Source: Hyparrhenia diplandra
Taxonomy: Eukaryota > Streptophyta > Magnoliopsida > Poales > Poaceae
NCBI GenBank assembly: GCA_015847255.1
Contig: JADLZK010008240.1
Span: forward strand, 107,570 to 171,569
Direction of reading: 5' to 3'
Length of the DNA stretch: 64,000 nt
Position numbers and translations under genes: made by a program. Positions within the stretch are counted from its first letter, which is position 1, and the number at the start of each line of letters is the position of its first letter. The notes below the pieces were generated by a model. It ran no database searches, had not been told where the DNA came from, and worked only from the letters and a program-made list of their open reading frames with translations. Below are positions 46,031-61,000 of this stretch, piece after piece.

Positions 46031-49000
46031 AAAATTGAGCTACTGTTTTTTTGAGTTGTGTGTGTAACACATAACTAACAAATATTTTCTTTTTCACAAC
46101 TCACAGCTGAACCAAATAAACCAAATAACCCGTCCAAAACACATATGTGTACCTGTCACCAAGACAAAGGGTATAACTAAAAAACATGAGCGTCTCTAGT
46201 GATAACTGATGATGAGATATCTCTAAGCATATTTTGTATATTTTAATAAAAAGAGAGAAAAGCTATCACTTGATCAAGAGTTAGTTTCATATATATTCCG
46301 AAAATATATGCTAAAGTTTTAATTTAATATGATTAGAGAAGTTATCTTATACTAGTAATTAATACTAACAGTAGTATCTTGAGGGTGCTCCAATGGTCAA
46401 GTTTAAACCTGTTGCCGCCAAGCCTTTAGGAAGAATCAATGTCGCCTCCATGTGTCAGACTCAGACTAAACCTAATCAGACAATTGGAAAAAAGGAAGCT
46501 AGTACAGCCTACTACTCGATTGGTGGCCGGGGACTTTGGTGGTTGGAACTTGGAACTCAACGGTGGAGCAGTCTATTGTATCGATAGGTCGCGATCGGGG
46601 ACCCTGCTTCCCGTCCGGCAGGCCGCGAGCCTGTGACTGGACCGTGGGCCCCGAGGGACGTGTGGTCCGACGCATCGCGGGAACCGCCAGCTCGTGATCT
46701 GCCCGTGCCGGGCCCGTCTGGCCACGTGCCTGCCCCCGCCTGGGCTCGGTGCAGCTCCCGTTTCCTCGGGGCGGAGGCGATATTGCCACGCACCCGCACG
46801 AATTCTACACCGGAAACTTGTGGGCGATGAGCCGATGATGATGTGTCATGTGTGGGCTGCGTATATCCTTCTCAACTGTAGTTTGAGCCAAAGGCCGGAT
46901 CAGGGGCAGTTTGCCTTAGTTTAAATTTCATGTAAACTATAAAACAAACAAAAAACGGGGTTATAGTTATTTTCAACTAGTGATGTAAAATCCCAAAAGT
47001 GTTTATTTGGGCTAGTAACAAAAAATGGTAATTAATATTTATCTACCCAAAAAAGTTCAAAATAGAGATATGGTTTAAATGAGTCAAATGATTAGATAAC
47101 CGTATTTATTATTAAACTAGCCCTTGTATCCAAAGCGTACGTCTTGACTACTGCTAGTTAATCTAGTTTAGAAACTAGCTCTAGTTCTAACCAATCTAGA
47201 GGGGTCCAAATAGGGAGTTTAGACTTGAAAATGGTCATAAAGGGTTTTCCTGGGCACAATCTTGCAATACCCGCTCTTAGTATCATTAATACTATTTTCT
47301 CTTTCTGTAATATATATAGTGTATTTGAGCATTCAAAGATTTTTCCAAATACCTTGGAATATATTATAGTATATTTGAACATTCAAATTAGAAATGTTGG
47401 TTACCTTAAAATTTGTGGGCATAATTGGTGCATCTTTAAAGAAAAAAAATGATTCAATACATTACAATAAATAAGTTTTAAATCTCCAACTTTATCATAG
47501 GGCAATACATGTTGTCTTCTTAAAAAAGTTTTAATAAATGTACTCATTTTTTGCAAAATTTAAATTAGAGATATTTTTATGTTATGCACAAAATGTGGGC
47601 AGGCAATTATTTGCATCTAAGGGAGAATTAACAGATGATAAAAGTTAATGTACCTGTGGTGATCTGTTCTGATCTGTTCTAGTAACTTCTAATAATACTC
47701 TATGCGCAGCTAGCTCAAGGACAGCGAAAAGCTGATATTTTTGTTGGCAAGTTTTTGGTGTGGCGATACCCCGTCTGTTTGTCAGCTAGCATTGGCATGA
47801 GTCAGCATGAAACAGACCGCCCTAAATCCTAATCGACCAGTTTTTAAGACACGCCCGCACACATGTACGCGACAAAATGACGCTGGGAGACTGCCTCAAC
47901 ACCTGCAATTTTTCAAGTCTGTTTTGTGCATAACTTGTCAATTGGTAGAGACACTATAAATTTTGCAGCTTTGTCTAGCCGTGACCATGACCTTGCAATA
48001 GACATACCTTGTGTGTTTCCTAGTATAGTTCAATTCAAAGGGAGAGGGTCACGTACATGTGGCTCTTTTTTTTTTTTATTTTTTGGGGGGCGGCGGCTTG
48101 GTTTTAGTTTCAACTTTCAGGTTTCAGAAGTCAAACAATCGACGTGTAGAGGCGTAGAGTCAGCCACGCCCTTCCGCATGCCAAAGATTTTTCTTTTGCT
48201 GAAAACCAAACTGCTCGTCTCCTCCATATATATGTCGAGACCTCGAGATGTGGTGTGACGGTAGAAACGTCATCCTTTATTAGTGGGGAAGAAGAAATTC
48301 TGATTGAGAGTACGTGTCCAATTGTTCCACAGCTGACAATAATCGTCAGTATATTGTTGGAAAATTTTCTAGTTCTAGCTACATCTAGACTAGAAATCTT
48401 TTACTGTACTCTCCTACTACAGAAATTCGATGCTGGAGGGTGTCTTCTGCGGACAGTATGATGAATTGGTTGGCCATATGGGTGACTTTTTGTTTGACTA
48501 TCAAACGGGAAATGTCTCCCCCACTTCCACTTCCCTGGACATGCATATCCGGTAGCATGATTATTGGATCGTTGGCACACTCAGATCCTACCACCTTCTG
48601 TCGTCGTGCTCGTGCCGCCACGGACGGTAGTGCACTAGATATTTTATAGCGCCTAATAATAATATGCTTCATCACATATTCACATGCATGGGGATTGAAC
48701 TTTGTGGTTGTAATTAAGACGTTAATCTAAGTGCATGTTTAATCAAGCTAATTAGATGGTGGTGGGGTTCACCGGGCGTGCCGGCAGGTCGGGCACGCCG
48801 CATGCAGTCGCCTCCCACATTCCGGTGAGCGCTAGCTGATCCATAATTCTATCTGCACTGCGCTCGCTTCTTTCACTTTGGGGATGCAGTGGAGGCCGCC
48901 ACTGCATTCCATTACCCATGCTGTCTCCTCATCTGATATCTCCTTCAGCCTCTTTTCGCTCCTGCCAAGATTTGTTGCTCGTGGTACATGGAAACGCTAG

Positions 49001-51094
49001 CTAGCCCGTTGCCTACTCAATCCATACCTTATTATTACTGGAAAATATCGGTGAAGTGTGGACGATATAAAGGAATAATGGTTCTTCGTTCCATCGTCAT
49101 TAGATAGAATTAGGTTGACATTTTCGTTCAAACAAAAATTAGGTTGACATTTGACAGAGATCATGGACGACGTCACGACCATGGTTTGATGATGGTACAC
49201 ACGTACCCCACTAATATAAGGATGATCTGTACGTATTTTTATTATGCTATGAACTCATTAGTTTATCGATCCTTGATTTGAGCATATGTCGCCAGGATTC
49301 GTTACGCTCCTACTACACCATGCATGCATCTTCCACACATGCTAATGTAACTGCTAACTGCTAGTAATGGGTAGTATTTGCCATGAACACACGCCTAAAT
49401 CATCACAAGATTCAGGTCAGATTTGGCAACTTACAAGTTAAAATCTGGCCTTTACCTGAAGCTAATGGACGCTTTTAGCACTCGCTCAAATGGGGTTTAA
49501 TTTGACTCCTTTCATAGACTTATTAATCCTGCTTTTTATATCAACCGCGTAGTTATATATTATAGTCTTCTGTTCTTTCACATACAAAATTGACTAATCG
49601 AGTATATTTTATCTGCAATATCAAGTCGTATACGAACAAACATGATAAGCAGCGGCACCCCACCACTACCATATTAGCTAGCTTGCTAGTGAAAAAAAAG
49701 TGTCATAAAGCTAGTTTTCTTTTCCGTTATCCTTTATTTTTATGCCGGATTGTATTGGCAGTTTGCTGCTTGATTGGGTTTCTAGAGAGATATGCTTAGG
49801 CGTCTTGCCTTTTACAGGTGGAGAAGTTTTGTTTGGTTGAGCAAAAAGATGGGCGTGTGTCAGTGTCTAGTGACGAAGAAAGTGGATGGTTACAAAGAAG
49901 GCACATTTGTATCTTTGTGTTGCTCTGTTTTCGTGGCCAGGAAACAAACAGACATCAAATCTTTTACAACACATTTGGTAAAGCTTTGGCTCTGGCTAAA
50001 ACTGCTCTGGCTTTCGGCTTTTTGTGGTGAATTAGTTTTCTTTGATTCCGGACATCTTCTCAAAAAAGAACGTTTGGTAAAAAGAAATTCTTATGGTAGG
50101 TCAAAGTGTTTGTACAACTTCTCTCTTATCCGCTTGTGATGCCTTTGACCTGCCTCGATGATCTAGGCGCCTTGTCCATATAGAGGAGGCCATTTCGGAG
50201 AGGACCGTGCATGGACGAATGAGCCATGTGAAGCTACTTTTTTTTTTTTTTTTGCCTACATGGTAGCTTTCGGCTCTAGAGAGCGCAGATCGTGGGCAGA
50301 ATGGAGCAGATGCCCTTGGTCCCATATCGTTGGCGATGACATGGAGCTGCTCTTAAAGCACCACAAAATGAGTGTTTTTTTCCTAAGAAGAAAATAACGT
50401 GAGACGGTTCACACACATAATCACGCCACACTATGAGTATCCGAAACATCTCAAATCCTCAAGGGAGTATGTCACTACTCTCTATCCAAGGCGAATGATA
50501 ATATAATATTTTCACTTTTCATACAATTTTTTGTGCCTGTTCTTAAGAAAATCAATTAAAACAACCACTTTTATGTTATTTATGTGTTCTAGGTAATTCA
50601 CCATGTTAACTTATTTTGTTTATGATAATACTTTTAGATAACTTTTTTTTTTAAAAAAAACTCACTTCTTCTTCATGAAGCTACTATAAAATGCATATGT
50701 GAAAGGAGAAAACCTATCCTTTCCCTTAGAAATCTCTTTTGCATCAATTGATACATATGATATCACACATCATCATGGAGATAAACTCACCAACCACATA
50801 TGTCATGCAAGATCACTAACATATTTACTTAATTTATTTGGCAACCCAACTCAACACACATTTTTTCAATAATTGCACGTCTTCTTGAAATCAAGCTTTC
50901 GATACACACGCAAAAAAGAGAAACGTAACCATTTTTATGGGATCTTTTTTTTTTTGCATGGATTGATATACATGACACATCATGACCTCAAAAGAAAAAT
51001 AATCACCCGCGTATACAACACGAAATCAGAATTCTATATGCATGAAATCGGGAACATATTATCGTCCTAGATAGCTATTCTTCTTATATAAGTA

Positions 51095-51325
51095 CTCCCT
51101 CTCGTTTGTAAATGTTTGTCGTTCTCGCTTCCCAAGAAAATACTAACGACAATTATATATTAAAATATAAAAATATTTATGCTAAGTAATTAATATCATC
51201 GAAAGATCTTTTCGTCTAATTTTTTTAATAAATTTATTTGAAGATATAAATGTTGCATGTATTTTGTGCAAATCGATTGTGGCACTAAAAACCGACGCGC
51301 GACGGTTAATTAGGGGCAGAGGGAG
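51095..51325. repeat. Stowaway MITE (Tc1/mariner type)
   Basis: The 231-bp element starts CTCCCTCTCG and ends GCAGAGGGAG, and is flanked on both sides by TA (51093-51094 and 51326-51327), the diagnostic target duplication. The AT-rich interior is typical. It lies about 740 bp upstream of the HRZ1-type start codon. Confidence 0.85.
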
Positions 51326-52061
51326 TAAGTACTTGATACATATTTTTACCAATTTAATATAATAAAATTATGTTGTGAGAACTCTTAGTAGTTTCACGTG
51401 AAAAGATTATTCTTCTTTTACTTAATATGTAAAATAGTTCTCTTCTATCTACATCTCCGTTTAATCTTCTCCATTAGTTATTAATTAACTGCTGACGGAG
51501 ATAACTTGCGTGTGTGTTATTTGGTGTTCGTTTTGATGGGGACATGTAGCATAGATCATTTTGTCGTTGGTTTTTTTTTTTTTTTTTTTTATCAGTTTGT
51601 TTTTATTTTTATAAGCCTCGATACGGTAGACCTAACCAAACGCTTCAAAGTTCAAACCCAAGAACAACTCCTTCCTTGGCTGAAAAATAACCACACCACA
51701 CCACAGAGGACAAGGAGAACGAGGTGAGACATTATATACAAAGTAGAAATGAAAAAAAAAATAAAAGAAATAGGCTTGAGAGCTCACCGAGCGATAGAGA
51801 CCCCGAAAAAAGATATATTATATCAAAAAAAAAAAAAAACCGCGACGCCAAATCCATTCCTCTTCCCTCTTCCACAGGCTGAAACCAACCAGGCGAGGAA
51901 GGAAGCCAAGCCAGGAGGCGACAGGCGACGCCAAGGCCAAGTCGAGAACACCCTAGGCGGTCGCTCGTTGCGGGCTGCGAGGGAGGGAGAGCCGTGGCGG
52001 AGTCGCGGTCCGTGCCCACGGAGGAGGACGTGGCCGCCGCCAACGCCAACGCCGCAGTGGG

Positions 52062-55000
52062 ATGGCGACGCCGACGCCCATGCCGGGAGGCGAGGGGACG
52101 CTCGCGGCGGTGATGCCGCGGTCCCCGTCGCCGACGCCGGCGGAGGCGGGGACCTCGGCGACCGAGACGCCCGTTCTGATATTCCTCTACTTCCACAAGG
52201 CGATCCGCGCGGAGCTCGAGGCGCTTCACGGCGCCGCCGTGCTCCTGGCCACCGAGCGCACCGGCGACGTAGCGGCGCTCGCCGAGCGATGCCGCTTCTT
52301 CTTCAACATCTACAAGCACCACTGCGACGCCGAGGACGCGGTACGGATGCTGGCTGCCCCGTGTGGAGCTCTGTTTTTGAGTTTTTGGGGGACATTTTCC
52401 CCACGGTTGCTTCCTGTTGGCTGGGGACTTGACCCGTGGTGGATTTGGGCTTGGATGTGCGTGGGCGTGGGTGAATTTCGTCGGTATTTGGGTTTAGGGT
52501 TGCGGAATTGTTGCTTTCGGTTTGGGTGTACCTGGTGGGATTGGGATTGAATCGGGTAAGCATTGTTAGGATCTGAAATTGGATATGAGTTGATACGGTG
52601 GCGTAGAAGCTGAATTGGCGTTGGATGGTTTGCTGGAGAGGTTGAGCTGTGTTCTTGGTTGATTAGCCATGCTAGTACAAACAATTATTTGCACCTTTGT
52701 CCTTCCAATGGTGACAAAATGAGGCGTGCTCTGAGGAAAACATGAGGGGAAAACCTTTGTTTACTTTTAAGCTACAGTGGAAAATTTGATTCATGCCATC
52801 GTATGTTGTCTTGTTTGTCTAGCTGCAATGGTAACAGTACACTGCCATCCTTTTGCTCTGATTGGAACATGATGATATTCACATTAATCATATATCTCAT
52901 GGTTTTCACCATTCATGAAGCAACGTATGGAGGTTGCAACCTTTCGGCTTCTTGTAGATTTCAAAGTTATTATCACTTCTTGTTGCAAGGAGTCTAGCTG
53001 ACAAGCAAAAGTGCTCTGATTCCATCTTTTTCTAAAATGCCATCAGAAGTATATGTTTTGCTATCAAAAGCAAAATTAACTCTTTGTTCTGTAACTGCCC
53101 GACCGTTTCTTCATGGGTCTGTCATATATGGCCTGTTCAAGGCTTGAACATTGTTGCTATTTATTTTCTAACCTATTACATATTAGCCCTGTATATTTGG
53201 AAATAAGGTCAACAGTTTACAATTTGTTCTTATAATAGATATACTTTCCTCGAAATGCGCCTATAGGTTTCATTTCTTTTTGAATTGCAGGTCATCTTTC
53301 CAGCACTTGATATCCGAGTAAAGAATGTTGCAGGGACCTATTCCTTAGAGCATAAAGGAGAGAGCGATCTTTTTAGCCAACTGTTTGATCTCCTGCAATT
53401 GGACATACAGAATGATGATGGTCTTCGTAGGGAGCTTGCGTCATGTACAGGCGCGATACAAACGTGTCTCAGCCAACATATGTCCAAGGAGGAAGAACAG
53501 GTTGGTTGCCAGTACCATACACATTAATCATGTGATGTCATGCTGAATGGATAAAACAGTCTGGCTGTATGAATTTAGTTCCTATAATCAGCAGATTGTG
53601 TTAAAAGATTTCATTGCTATAGTGAAAACTAGCTGTGAACTTGTGGTTCATACTCTTATCTGGCGTTTCATTAATAGTTTTATTGTTGTTAATTAGTGGA
53701 AGTTTCCTAGGCAGAAAAAACATATTATGTTTAGGCTGTTTAACTATCTTGCCTGTTCAAACAAAATTTGAGCCCTCACAATCTCCTTCACTGGAATTCT
53801 AAAAAACTCGCTATCGCAAATCAATTGGGCGTATCACTATCCTTTGAAAGTATTTGGTACGACTTAGCGATACTTTTCCTTTTAAGATCATTGATGTTTA
53901 AAATGGTGGTGCAAACTGTTTTTAAGGGGTCGCCTGTGTCCAGGTGCTCCCACTGCCCTGGACTCCTGGTCCTGGGCATCTGTTGCATTGTCAAAATTAG
54001 TGAAAGGGAACAAGGGAAAAACAAGACAAAACCATTCAGCAAGGCCAAGCAGCCACCACATGCCCATCTCTGCTGGATCCAGCGCTATTGGCCATTGCCA
54101 TTGAGTCAGCTTCAGTGGTGCATTTCAAAGAGGTAGTTGATCTTAGTGAGCAAGGAACAAGAGGGAGGGCTGGAATGCTAGCGGTGGTGGTGAAACACAG
54201 AGAAAGGTGGGGGAGTGAGTTAGGAATGTGACACTGTGAAAGAGAGGCAATGCACCTTCTGGGAGCTACGCTGCATCAAGCTGACAGGGAAGCCACAGAT
54301 TGACAGGCTGGTGGGCTGGGCCAACCCTCTTCATTCTCTTTTCCTCCTTTTCTTTCTTTCTTTCTCCCTGCTTCTGTCCTACTGTTTATCAGGCTGGTAA
54401 GGTGCCTTAGTTTCTCACTCATAATCGCCTGAGGCATCTAGAAGGTGGTGGGTCGCCACGCCTCGCCCTTACATGGTTTGAAAAGGACTAAACCTAAAAA
54501 TGTAACTCAAATAAAGCGTATTTGTGCAGCAGTGCATCAAAGTCATAAGCAAATTTCTTTTTACTTGTAACAGTGTTTTGATAATCCTTGATGGTGGTTC
54601 CTATGAAGAATTTAGCTAGTCTGCTGCCTGTACTTTTTGTTGAAGGGCAATTAGTTTTCAGTCATGTTGGTGACTTGGTGATGTGAACCTCGAGTTCTGC
54701 ACTGTCATGTCATTTCAAGATTCTTGGTAAACAGTCAAAGCATCTCAAGTTTGATCCACATTTATATGACAAGTTAATCACAAGATGCCAACTAAGTTCA
54801 TTGCGTTAACTATGTTTTTCATAAAGTATACCAATCCATTTTGATGTCACCAATTTTATCTAATCAAAAAATCAAAACAGAACCCACACCATTATTTTGG
54901 TCAAACCATTAGCAGGGCTAGCCATGCTTTTACGACCTTAAGGACAGAAGCGGCATTAATAAATTACAAATTTGGAATGGTTTTACTTATGACCTAAGTT

Positions 55001-58000
55001 CTGCATCTTTAGTGGTTTAAAGAATTTGGGTCAGTCTGCTGCCTGTACTTTTTGAAGGAAGTCATGTTTGAATCTTGGTGCTGATCCTAAACTAAGGTAT
55101 AGAGATGCTGATTTTTTGCATCATGAAATTTCTCTCTTGTCTGTATAACACATTTTTGTCTGAAATAAAGAGTAAAATATCATCTCATTGTTCTGTACAA
55201 GCTTTTTATCTTAAAGTTATTTTGAGCTATCTAGACAAAGGATTGATACTAAGTCTCATCTTCTGTCTTCAATGTTAGTAAAAATTTTCTTTTGGTGCTT
55301 TGGTGGATCATGCCTCCACTATGGTAGCTGCATTTTTTACTTTTCTTGGATAGACTGATGGAATGAGAATTTATTCATTTAGAGGTGGGAAGGTTTTAGT
55401 TTCTTGTTTGGTTAGTGCATGAGTTCAGGTGGTATCTGGGAATTAGAAGGTTCAGCTATCACCATTTTAAACTTATGGGGACCTTGGTAAGCAGTGGGTC
55501 ATTTCTACCTTTCGTCTAGTTTGACATCTATTTTCTTTATAGGGTAGTGGGGCTAATTTTTTCCCCAGTTTCCCATATGGCCAATGCTATGTCCGTAAAC
55601 TTCCATCCGCCACCCAATTGTAATCAAAACATGGCAGATGCCACAGCTAATTAACATTTTCATGCTGGCTGCACTATAATTAATTTTGTTAGTGTCTGAT
55701 CAAAGATTGTTTAAATTTGTTTCAGGTCTTTCCGTTGCTTACAAAGAAATTTTCATGTGAGGAACAAGCCGATTTGGTTTGGCAGTTCCTATGCAACATT
55801 CCTGTCAGTATGATGGCAGAGTTCCTTCCATGGCTTTCGACTTCGGTCACATCTGATGAGCACCAAGACATCCGTAACTGCTTATGTAAAGTAGTTCCTG
55901 ATGAGAAGCTTCTCCAACAGGTTTTAATGGGCACACCTCTTATGTTTTCCTTGAACCTTGCTTCGTATGCTGTTAAATTTTTGTGTTATAACTTGCGAAG
56001 GTCGTATTCACATGGATGGAAGGGAAAGCAGCAAGAGAAGTGGCAGAGAGTTTTGCCACTGGTAATTCAGTAAGAAATCGTAGTGTTGAGGATGTCCCGG
56101 ACCAAGGGGAGATTCATATTTGTTCACATGAAGATTCTAAACTTGGGAGTAAAAACCGTGCAGAATCTCATGGTCCTCAAGCTGACAGGTATCCTATAGA
56201 TGATATTTTGTACTGGCACAATGCTATTCGTATGGAGTTACATGATATAAAAAAGAGGAGACAAGAAGGGTGCAACAATCTGGAGATTTTTCTGATATAT
56301 CAGCCTTCAACGAGAGGCTTCAGTTCATTGCAGATGTATGCATCTACCACAGGTGTGTAGATTTGCATCTTCATTAATTCTCATGTTGTTGTGGCCACGA
56401 TAAAGATGGCCCTACACTGAAATGTTCATTCTTCCCTTTCTCTTTCTCTACCGTATTTTTGTCTAGCATAAGGCATGTCTTTGGTTAGTCAATGTTTGAC
56501 TTTGGCATTTCTTTGCGTCAGCAATTGACAACATATAGTGAATCTTTACAATGTATGCTGTTGGTTGCACCAACTAGGTGGCCTATCCCTTTGTCTGTGT
56601 CATGGTGTTTTCAAAATTGCAGTTTCATTCTACTACTTTGTTGGCAGCTACTCTTTTAGCGCTAGGATGTGTGAATATTTGCCTTAACAAACTAGGTCTC
56701 CTATCTTGATTATTTGATAACAGCGCAGCAAGGGCAAAGCTTGTCAATTGTCACCACAGAAATTGATTGCACTATCCTTATCCTAAAATTAACTAAATTG
56801 TAGGTTCATAACAATTTAGTTTTGCATGAGGAGAAAATATTTTTGTTCATTATTTAAGCTATTTTACTTTTTTTTTTTTGTAGACAAGGCTTTTATTTTC
56901 CATCTGATGCAACACATGACTACATGTACTTGAGCAAGCAGTATCATGTGACATGCTGATTCTCCTTGAGTTTAGTGTCATTTTAATTGAGAAGAGTTTC
57001 TGTTGTTATGTGCTGTTGTTTTATTGCACTTAAGGACTTGTTTAGCAGGTATTGTTTGCTTGCTTGTCATCGCTTTTTGGGCCTTAGAACATAATTTTGC
57101 TTGATTCACTTGGGAAAAATAGTGTCCGGTGTCCTCTAGTTTTCATTTGGGAAAAAAGTGTCCCTCTAGTTAACTGAATCTTATCTTTAATCTCACTACT
57201 TCCATTGTTTTCTGACTTGCAGTATTGCTGAGGATCAGGTTGTTTTTCCTGCTGTCGATAGTGAGCTGTCCTTTGTGCAGGAGCATGCTGAAGAAGAACG
57301 CAGGTTTAACAATTTTAGGTGTTTAATTCAGCAAATCCAAATAGCAGGAGCCAAATCAACTGCATTGGACTTCTACTCAAAACTGTGTTCACATGCTGAT
57401 AAAATATTGGAGACAATCGAAAAACACTTCTGCAATGAAGAAACCAAGGTTAGTACTCAGTAGCCAGGTAGCTTGGCTTTTGGAACATTTATCTTTTGAT
57501 GATGATCAGTGCCTCATGTTTAGTTGAACTTTCCTAGGTGCTTCCTCAAGCTAGGATGCTTTTCTCTCCTGAGAAGCAAAGGGAACTTTCATACAAAAGT
57601 TTGTGTGTTATGCCATTGAAATTATTGGAACGTGTTTTACCATGGTTGGTGTCAAAGCTGAGTGATGAGCAGGCAACTTCATTTCTTCAGAATATACGCT
57701 TGGCAGGTTAACCTTTTACTTCAATCATGCTATACTGTCATATCTATTCATTTCTTTAGCTTAAATGATTTCTTCAAAATTCCATATTTGCTAAAAAGAT
57801 GCATATGAAACAGCATCATCATCTGAAACTGCACTGGTCACTCTTATCTCTGGTTGGGCATGCAAAGGCCGGGACAAATCTAAATCTGGAGAATATTTAT
57901 GCTTAACATCAGGTGCAGCAAGATGCCTATCAGATGATGTAGATGATCTGGGAAAATGCCGATCATTCTGCCCATGTGCTTCACGCAGCAGCTCAGATCT

Positions 58001-61000
58001 TTCTCTGCAGCTACAAACTGAAAATGGTTCTAGGCCAGGCAAGCGAGGAAAAGATGCAGCATCTTTTCCTGGTACTAATGGAAGCTACTGCTCTCAAACT
58101 GCTGATATTGAAGCAAGTCCATGTAGCAAAAAACCTTGTTGTATTCCTGGGTTGAGAGTAGAGAGTAGCAATCTTGGTATTGGTTCCTGGCTTCTGCAAA
58201 GTCCTTTCGCTCTTTATCATACAATTCTACTGCTCCTTCACTATATTCAAGCCTCTTTTCATGGGAGACAGATGCATCACTGTCTTGTTCGGATGGCATT
58301 TCAAGGCCAATTGATACAATATTCAAATTTCATAAGGCAATTCGCAAGGATTTAGAGTATCTAGATGTTGAATCTGGAAAGCTCATCGATGGCGATGAGT
58401 CTTGCCTTCGTCAATTCATTGGAAGGTTCCGTTTGTTATGGGGTCTTTACAGGGCTCACAGCAATGCTGAGGATGAAATTGTGTTCCCAGCATTGGAATC
58501 CAGAGAAACATTGCACAATGTGAGCCATTCATATACCCTTGACCACAAGCAGGAAGAACAATTATTCGAAGATATCTCTAATGTTCTCCTTCAGCTTTCA
58601 CAACTATATGATAGCCAAGGCCATGCCCAGACTGAAGTTAATGAAGTAAAGCAAAGCTGTTTCCATTCATCTAATGATGTTGATTTTGCTAGAAAGTATA
58701 ATGAGCTCGCCACAAAACTTCAGGGCATGTGCAAGTCTATCCGGGTCGCCTTGACTAATCATGTCCATAGAGAAGAACTTGAGTTGTGGCCGTTGTTTGA
58801 CAAACATTTTTCTGTGGAGGAGCAAGATAAACTTGTAGGTCGTATAATTGGTTCAACAGGTGCTGAGGTTCTCCAATCTATGTTACCCTGGGTTACATCA
58901 GCTCTCACTCAAGAGGAGCAGAACAAAATGCTTGATACGTGGAAGCAAGCCACAAAAAATACAATGTTTGGGGAATGGCTAAACGAGTGGTGGAAGGGAG
59001 CTGGAACAACATCTGATTCTTCAACAGAGGCATCCTCTGCTCCAGAAGGTCTGTGCAGCTGTTTTCACCAAAATACAATGTCCAAAATACAATGTTTGTT
59101 AACCAAATAAGATGCAAATATATTCTATATAGAAAAGTCTTAAATGGAAAGTCTTGTTCATCTATATCAAATTTTTGTGAAGGTCTTAGGACAAACTTAG
59201 ATGAACTTGTTTTTACAATCGAAGGAAGTATTATACATAGACGTTTAGTTTATTGATAAAACAATGTATGCCTTATAACTTATAGGAATAATATTTGGCT
59301 AGATCAGCCACAAACTATTATTAAAAAGCATTTAATCATCATGGCATAATAAAAGCAATGGTATGACTCCAGTTTATCCACAATGAATTAAATGAAATGT
59401 TTTATCAAGTTTGTTCATAAGATGTTTGGAAAGACTAAGTAGTTCTATGCAACAAATTCATAAAATGTGTTGTATGCTTAGTTTGAAAGGTTCTATGCTT
59501 GGTTCTTCTCTTTTACACTGACAAATATCTTTCATTATGACTGAGCTTTCCTTTTGCCCTTTGTAGATAGTCATTTACAAGATAACCTTGAACAAAATGA
59601 CCAGATGTTCAAGCCTGGATGGAAGGACATATTTCGAATGAACCAGAGTGAACTTGAGGCTGAGGTGCGGAAGGTTTCACGAGATCCTACACTTGGACCC
59701 AAGGCGGAAGGCCTATCTAATTCAAAATCTCATGACAAGGTTTGCCATTTGAATGTTTCTATGAATTGCTTGTTACAAATATCAAATATGAATATTCATA
59801 TTTCATAATCTTGTGAGTTTCAGCCGCTGGATAGCTGCTCAGCAAAAGTTACCGGAACCAAATTCTGAAGAATGTAGTGATGATCCCAATATACCTGGAT
59901 GTGCTCCTTCATATCGAGACCAGGAGAAACAAATTTATGGTTGTGAACACTACAAACGGAACTGCAAACTTGTTGCTGCATGCTGCAACAAGCTGTTCAC
60001 ATGCAGATTCTGCCATGATAAAGTTAGTGACCACACAATGGAAAGGTAAATTCCATTGCCTGTAAATCAATTGTTTTTATCTTGTTGATGCCTGAGGTAC
60101 TGTGCTTTGGGATTCTTTTCCTTTAAATCTTGATTCAGACTCCAAACCAGTGTACTATGGTTAAAAAGAATGAAAGACATCTAGTAAAAAGAAAGCTTGC
60201 TGTTAAAATGCCCCCCTGGTTTGCTTGTCTTCATTATATATGGTTGCAACTTTTTTTTCATTAGTGGTTGTAGTGTGGGTTTGCAATTTAATCCAACCTA
60301 GATAAAAAAAAAAAACAGTCCAACCTTGAATGTATTATCTTTAGTTCTCTAGTAAACCTCTTAACACTGTTAAAAACAAAATTTGTTACTGTCCTTGTGT
60401 CGTTGTGCATTTTCTCTGCTAGACCTGTGCAACGCATTTCAAAAAGTATATTGAGCCAACTCCACTTGATATCTCAAGGAAAGCAACACAGGAGATGATG
60501 TGCATGGTGTGCCTAAAGATTCAACCTGTTGGTCCGTTCTGCCAAACCCCATCTTGTAACAGACTATCGATGGCAAAGTACTACTGCAACATCTGCAAAT
60601 TTTTCGATGATGAAAGGTAATACGTCAACATGACTGAAATTTTTAAACTTTATCCGAATAGTTTATTTTAGGCCTGTTGAGGTATTGAACTAAAATTTTC
60701 TTATTTGTTTGTTGCATCAGTATTTTTTTTTTCTTATTATTTTACATGTAACAGATATGCATTTGTTGAAGGGATTTGTTGACATAACAAGGTTTTCCCT
60801 TACCATATATTTGCATTCAAATCTGAAAAACAAAAAAGATTGTCCGTTGCCAGAGCTGTTGCCATTTTTCATTGCCATTTTATTTTGGTCAATGGAAAAC
60901 TGGAAAGTTATTTTATTGTTTATTTATGCTGCATGGTAATGTATTATTTTGCTTAGAACAAGTGAACAGCATCCATAGTATGGAAATGGAGCTCTGGAAA

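Larger units (their letters stand above)
42622..52061. other. 9.4-kb intergenic region without a recognisable gene
   Basis: The region is AT-rich with scattered repeats: a diverged direct duplication at 43725-44100, a poly(T) insertion near 46010, a GC-richer patch at 46560-46820 without a domain, a long AT-rich stretch at 47000-47700, poly(T) tracts near 48070, 50235 and 51575, and a Stowaway MITE at 51095-51325. Short ORFs do not match known families. The last about 200 bp are the probable leader of the HRZ1-type gene. Confidence 0.55.

Noticed and set aside
49792..50139. 115-codon ORF in the intergenic region
   Set aside because: Composition is AT-rich and the translation is a run of Leu/Trp/Lys without a family match; the flanks look like repeat DNA.
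53768..54136. 122-codon ORF in HRZ1 intron 2
   Set aside because: No domain and no similarity to HRZ1; it is inside an intron bounded by well-supported exons.
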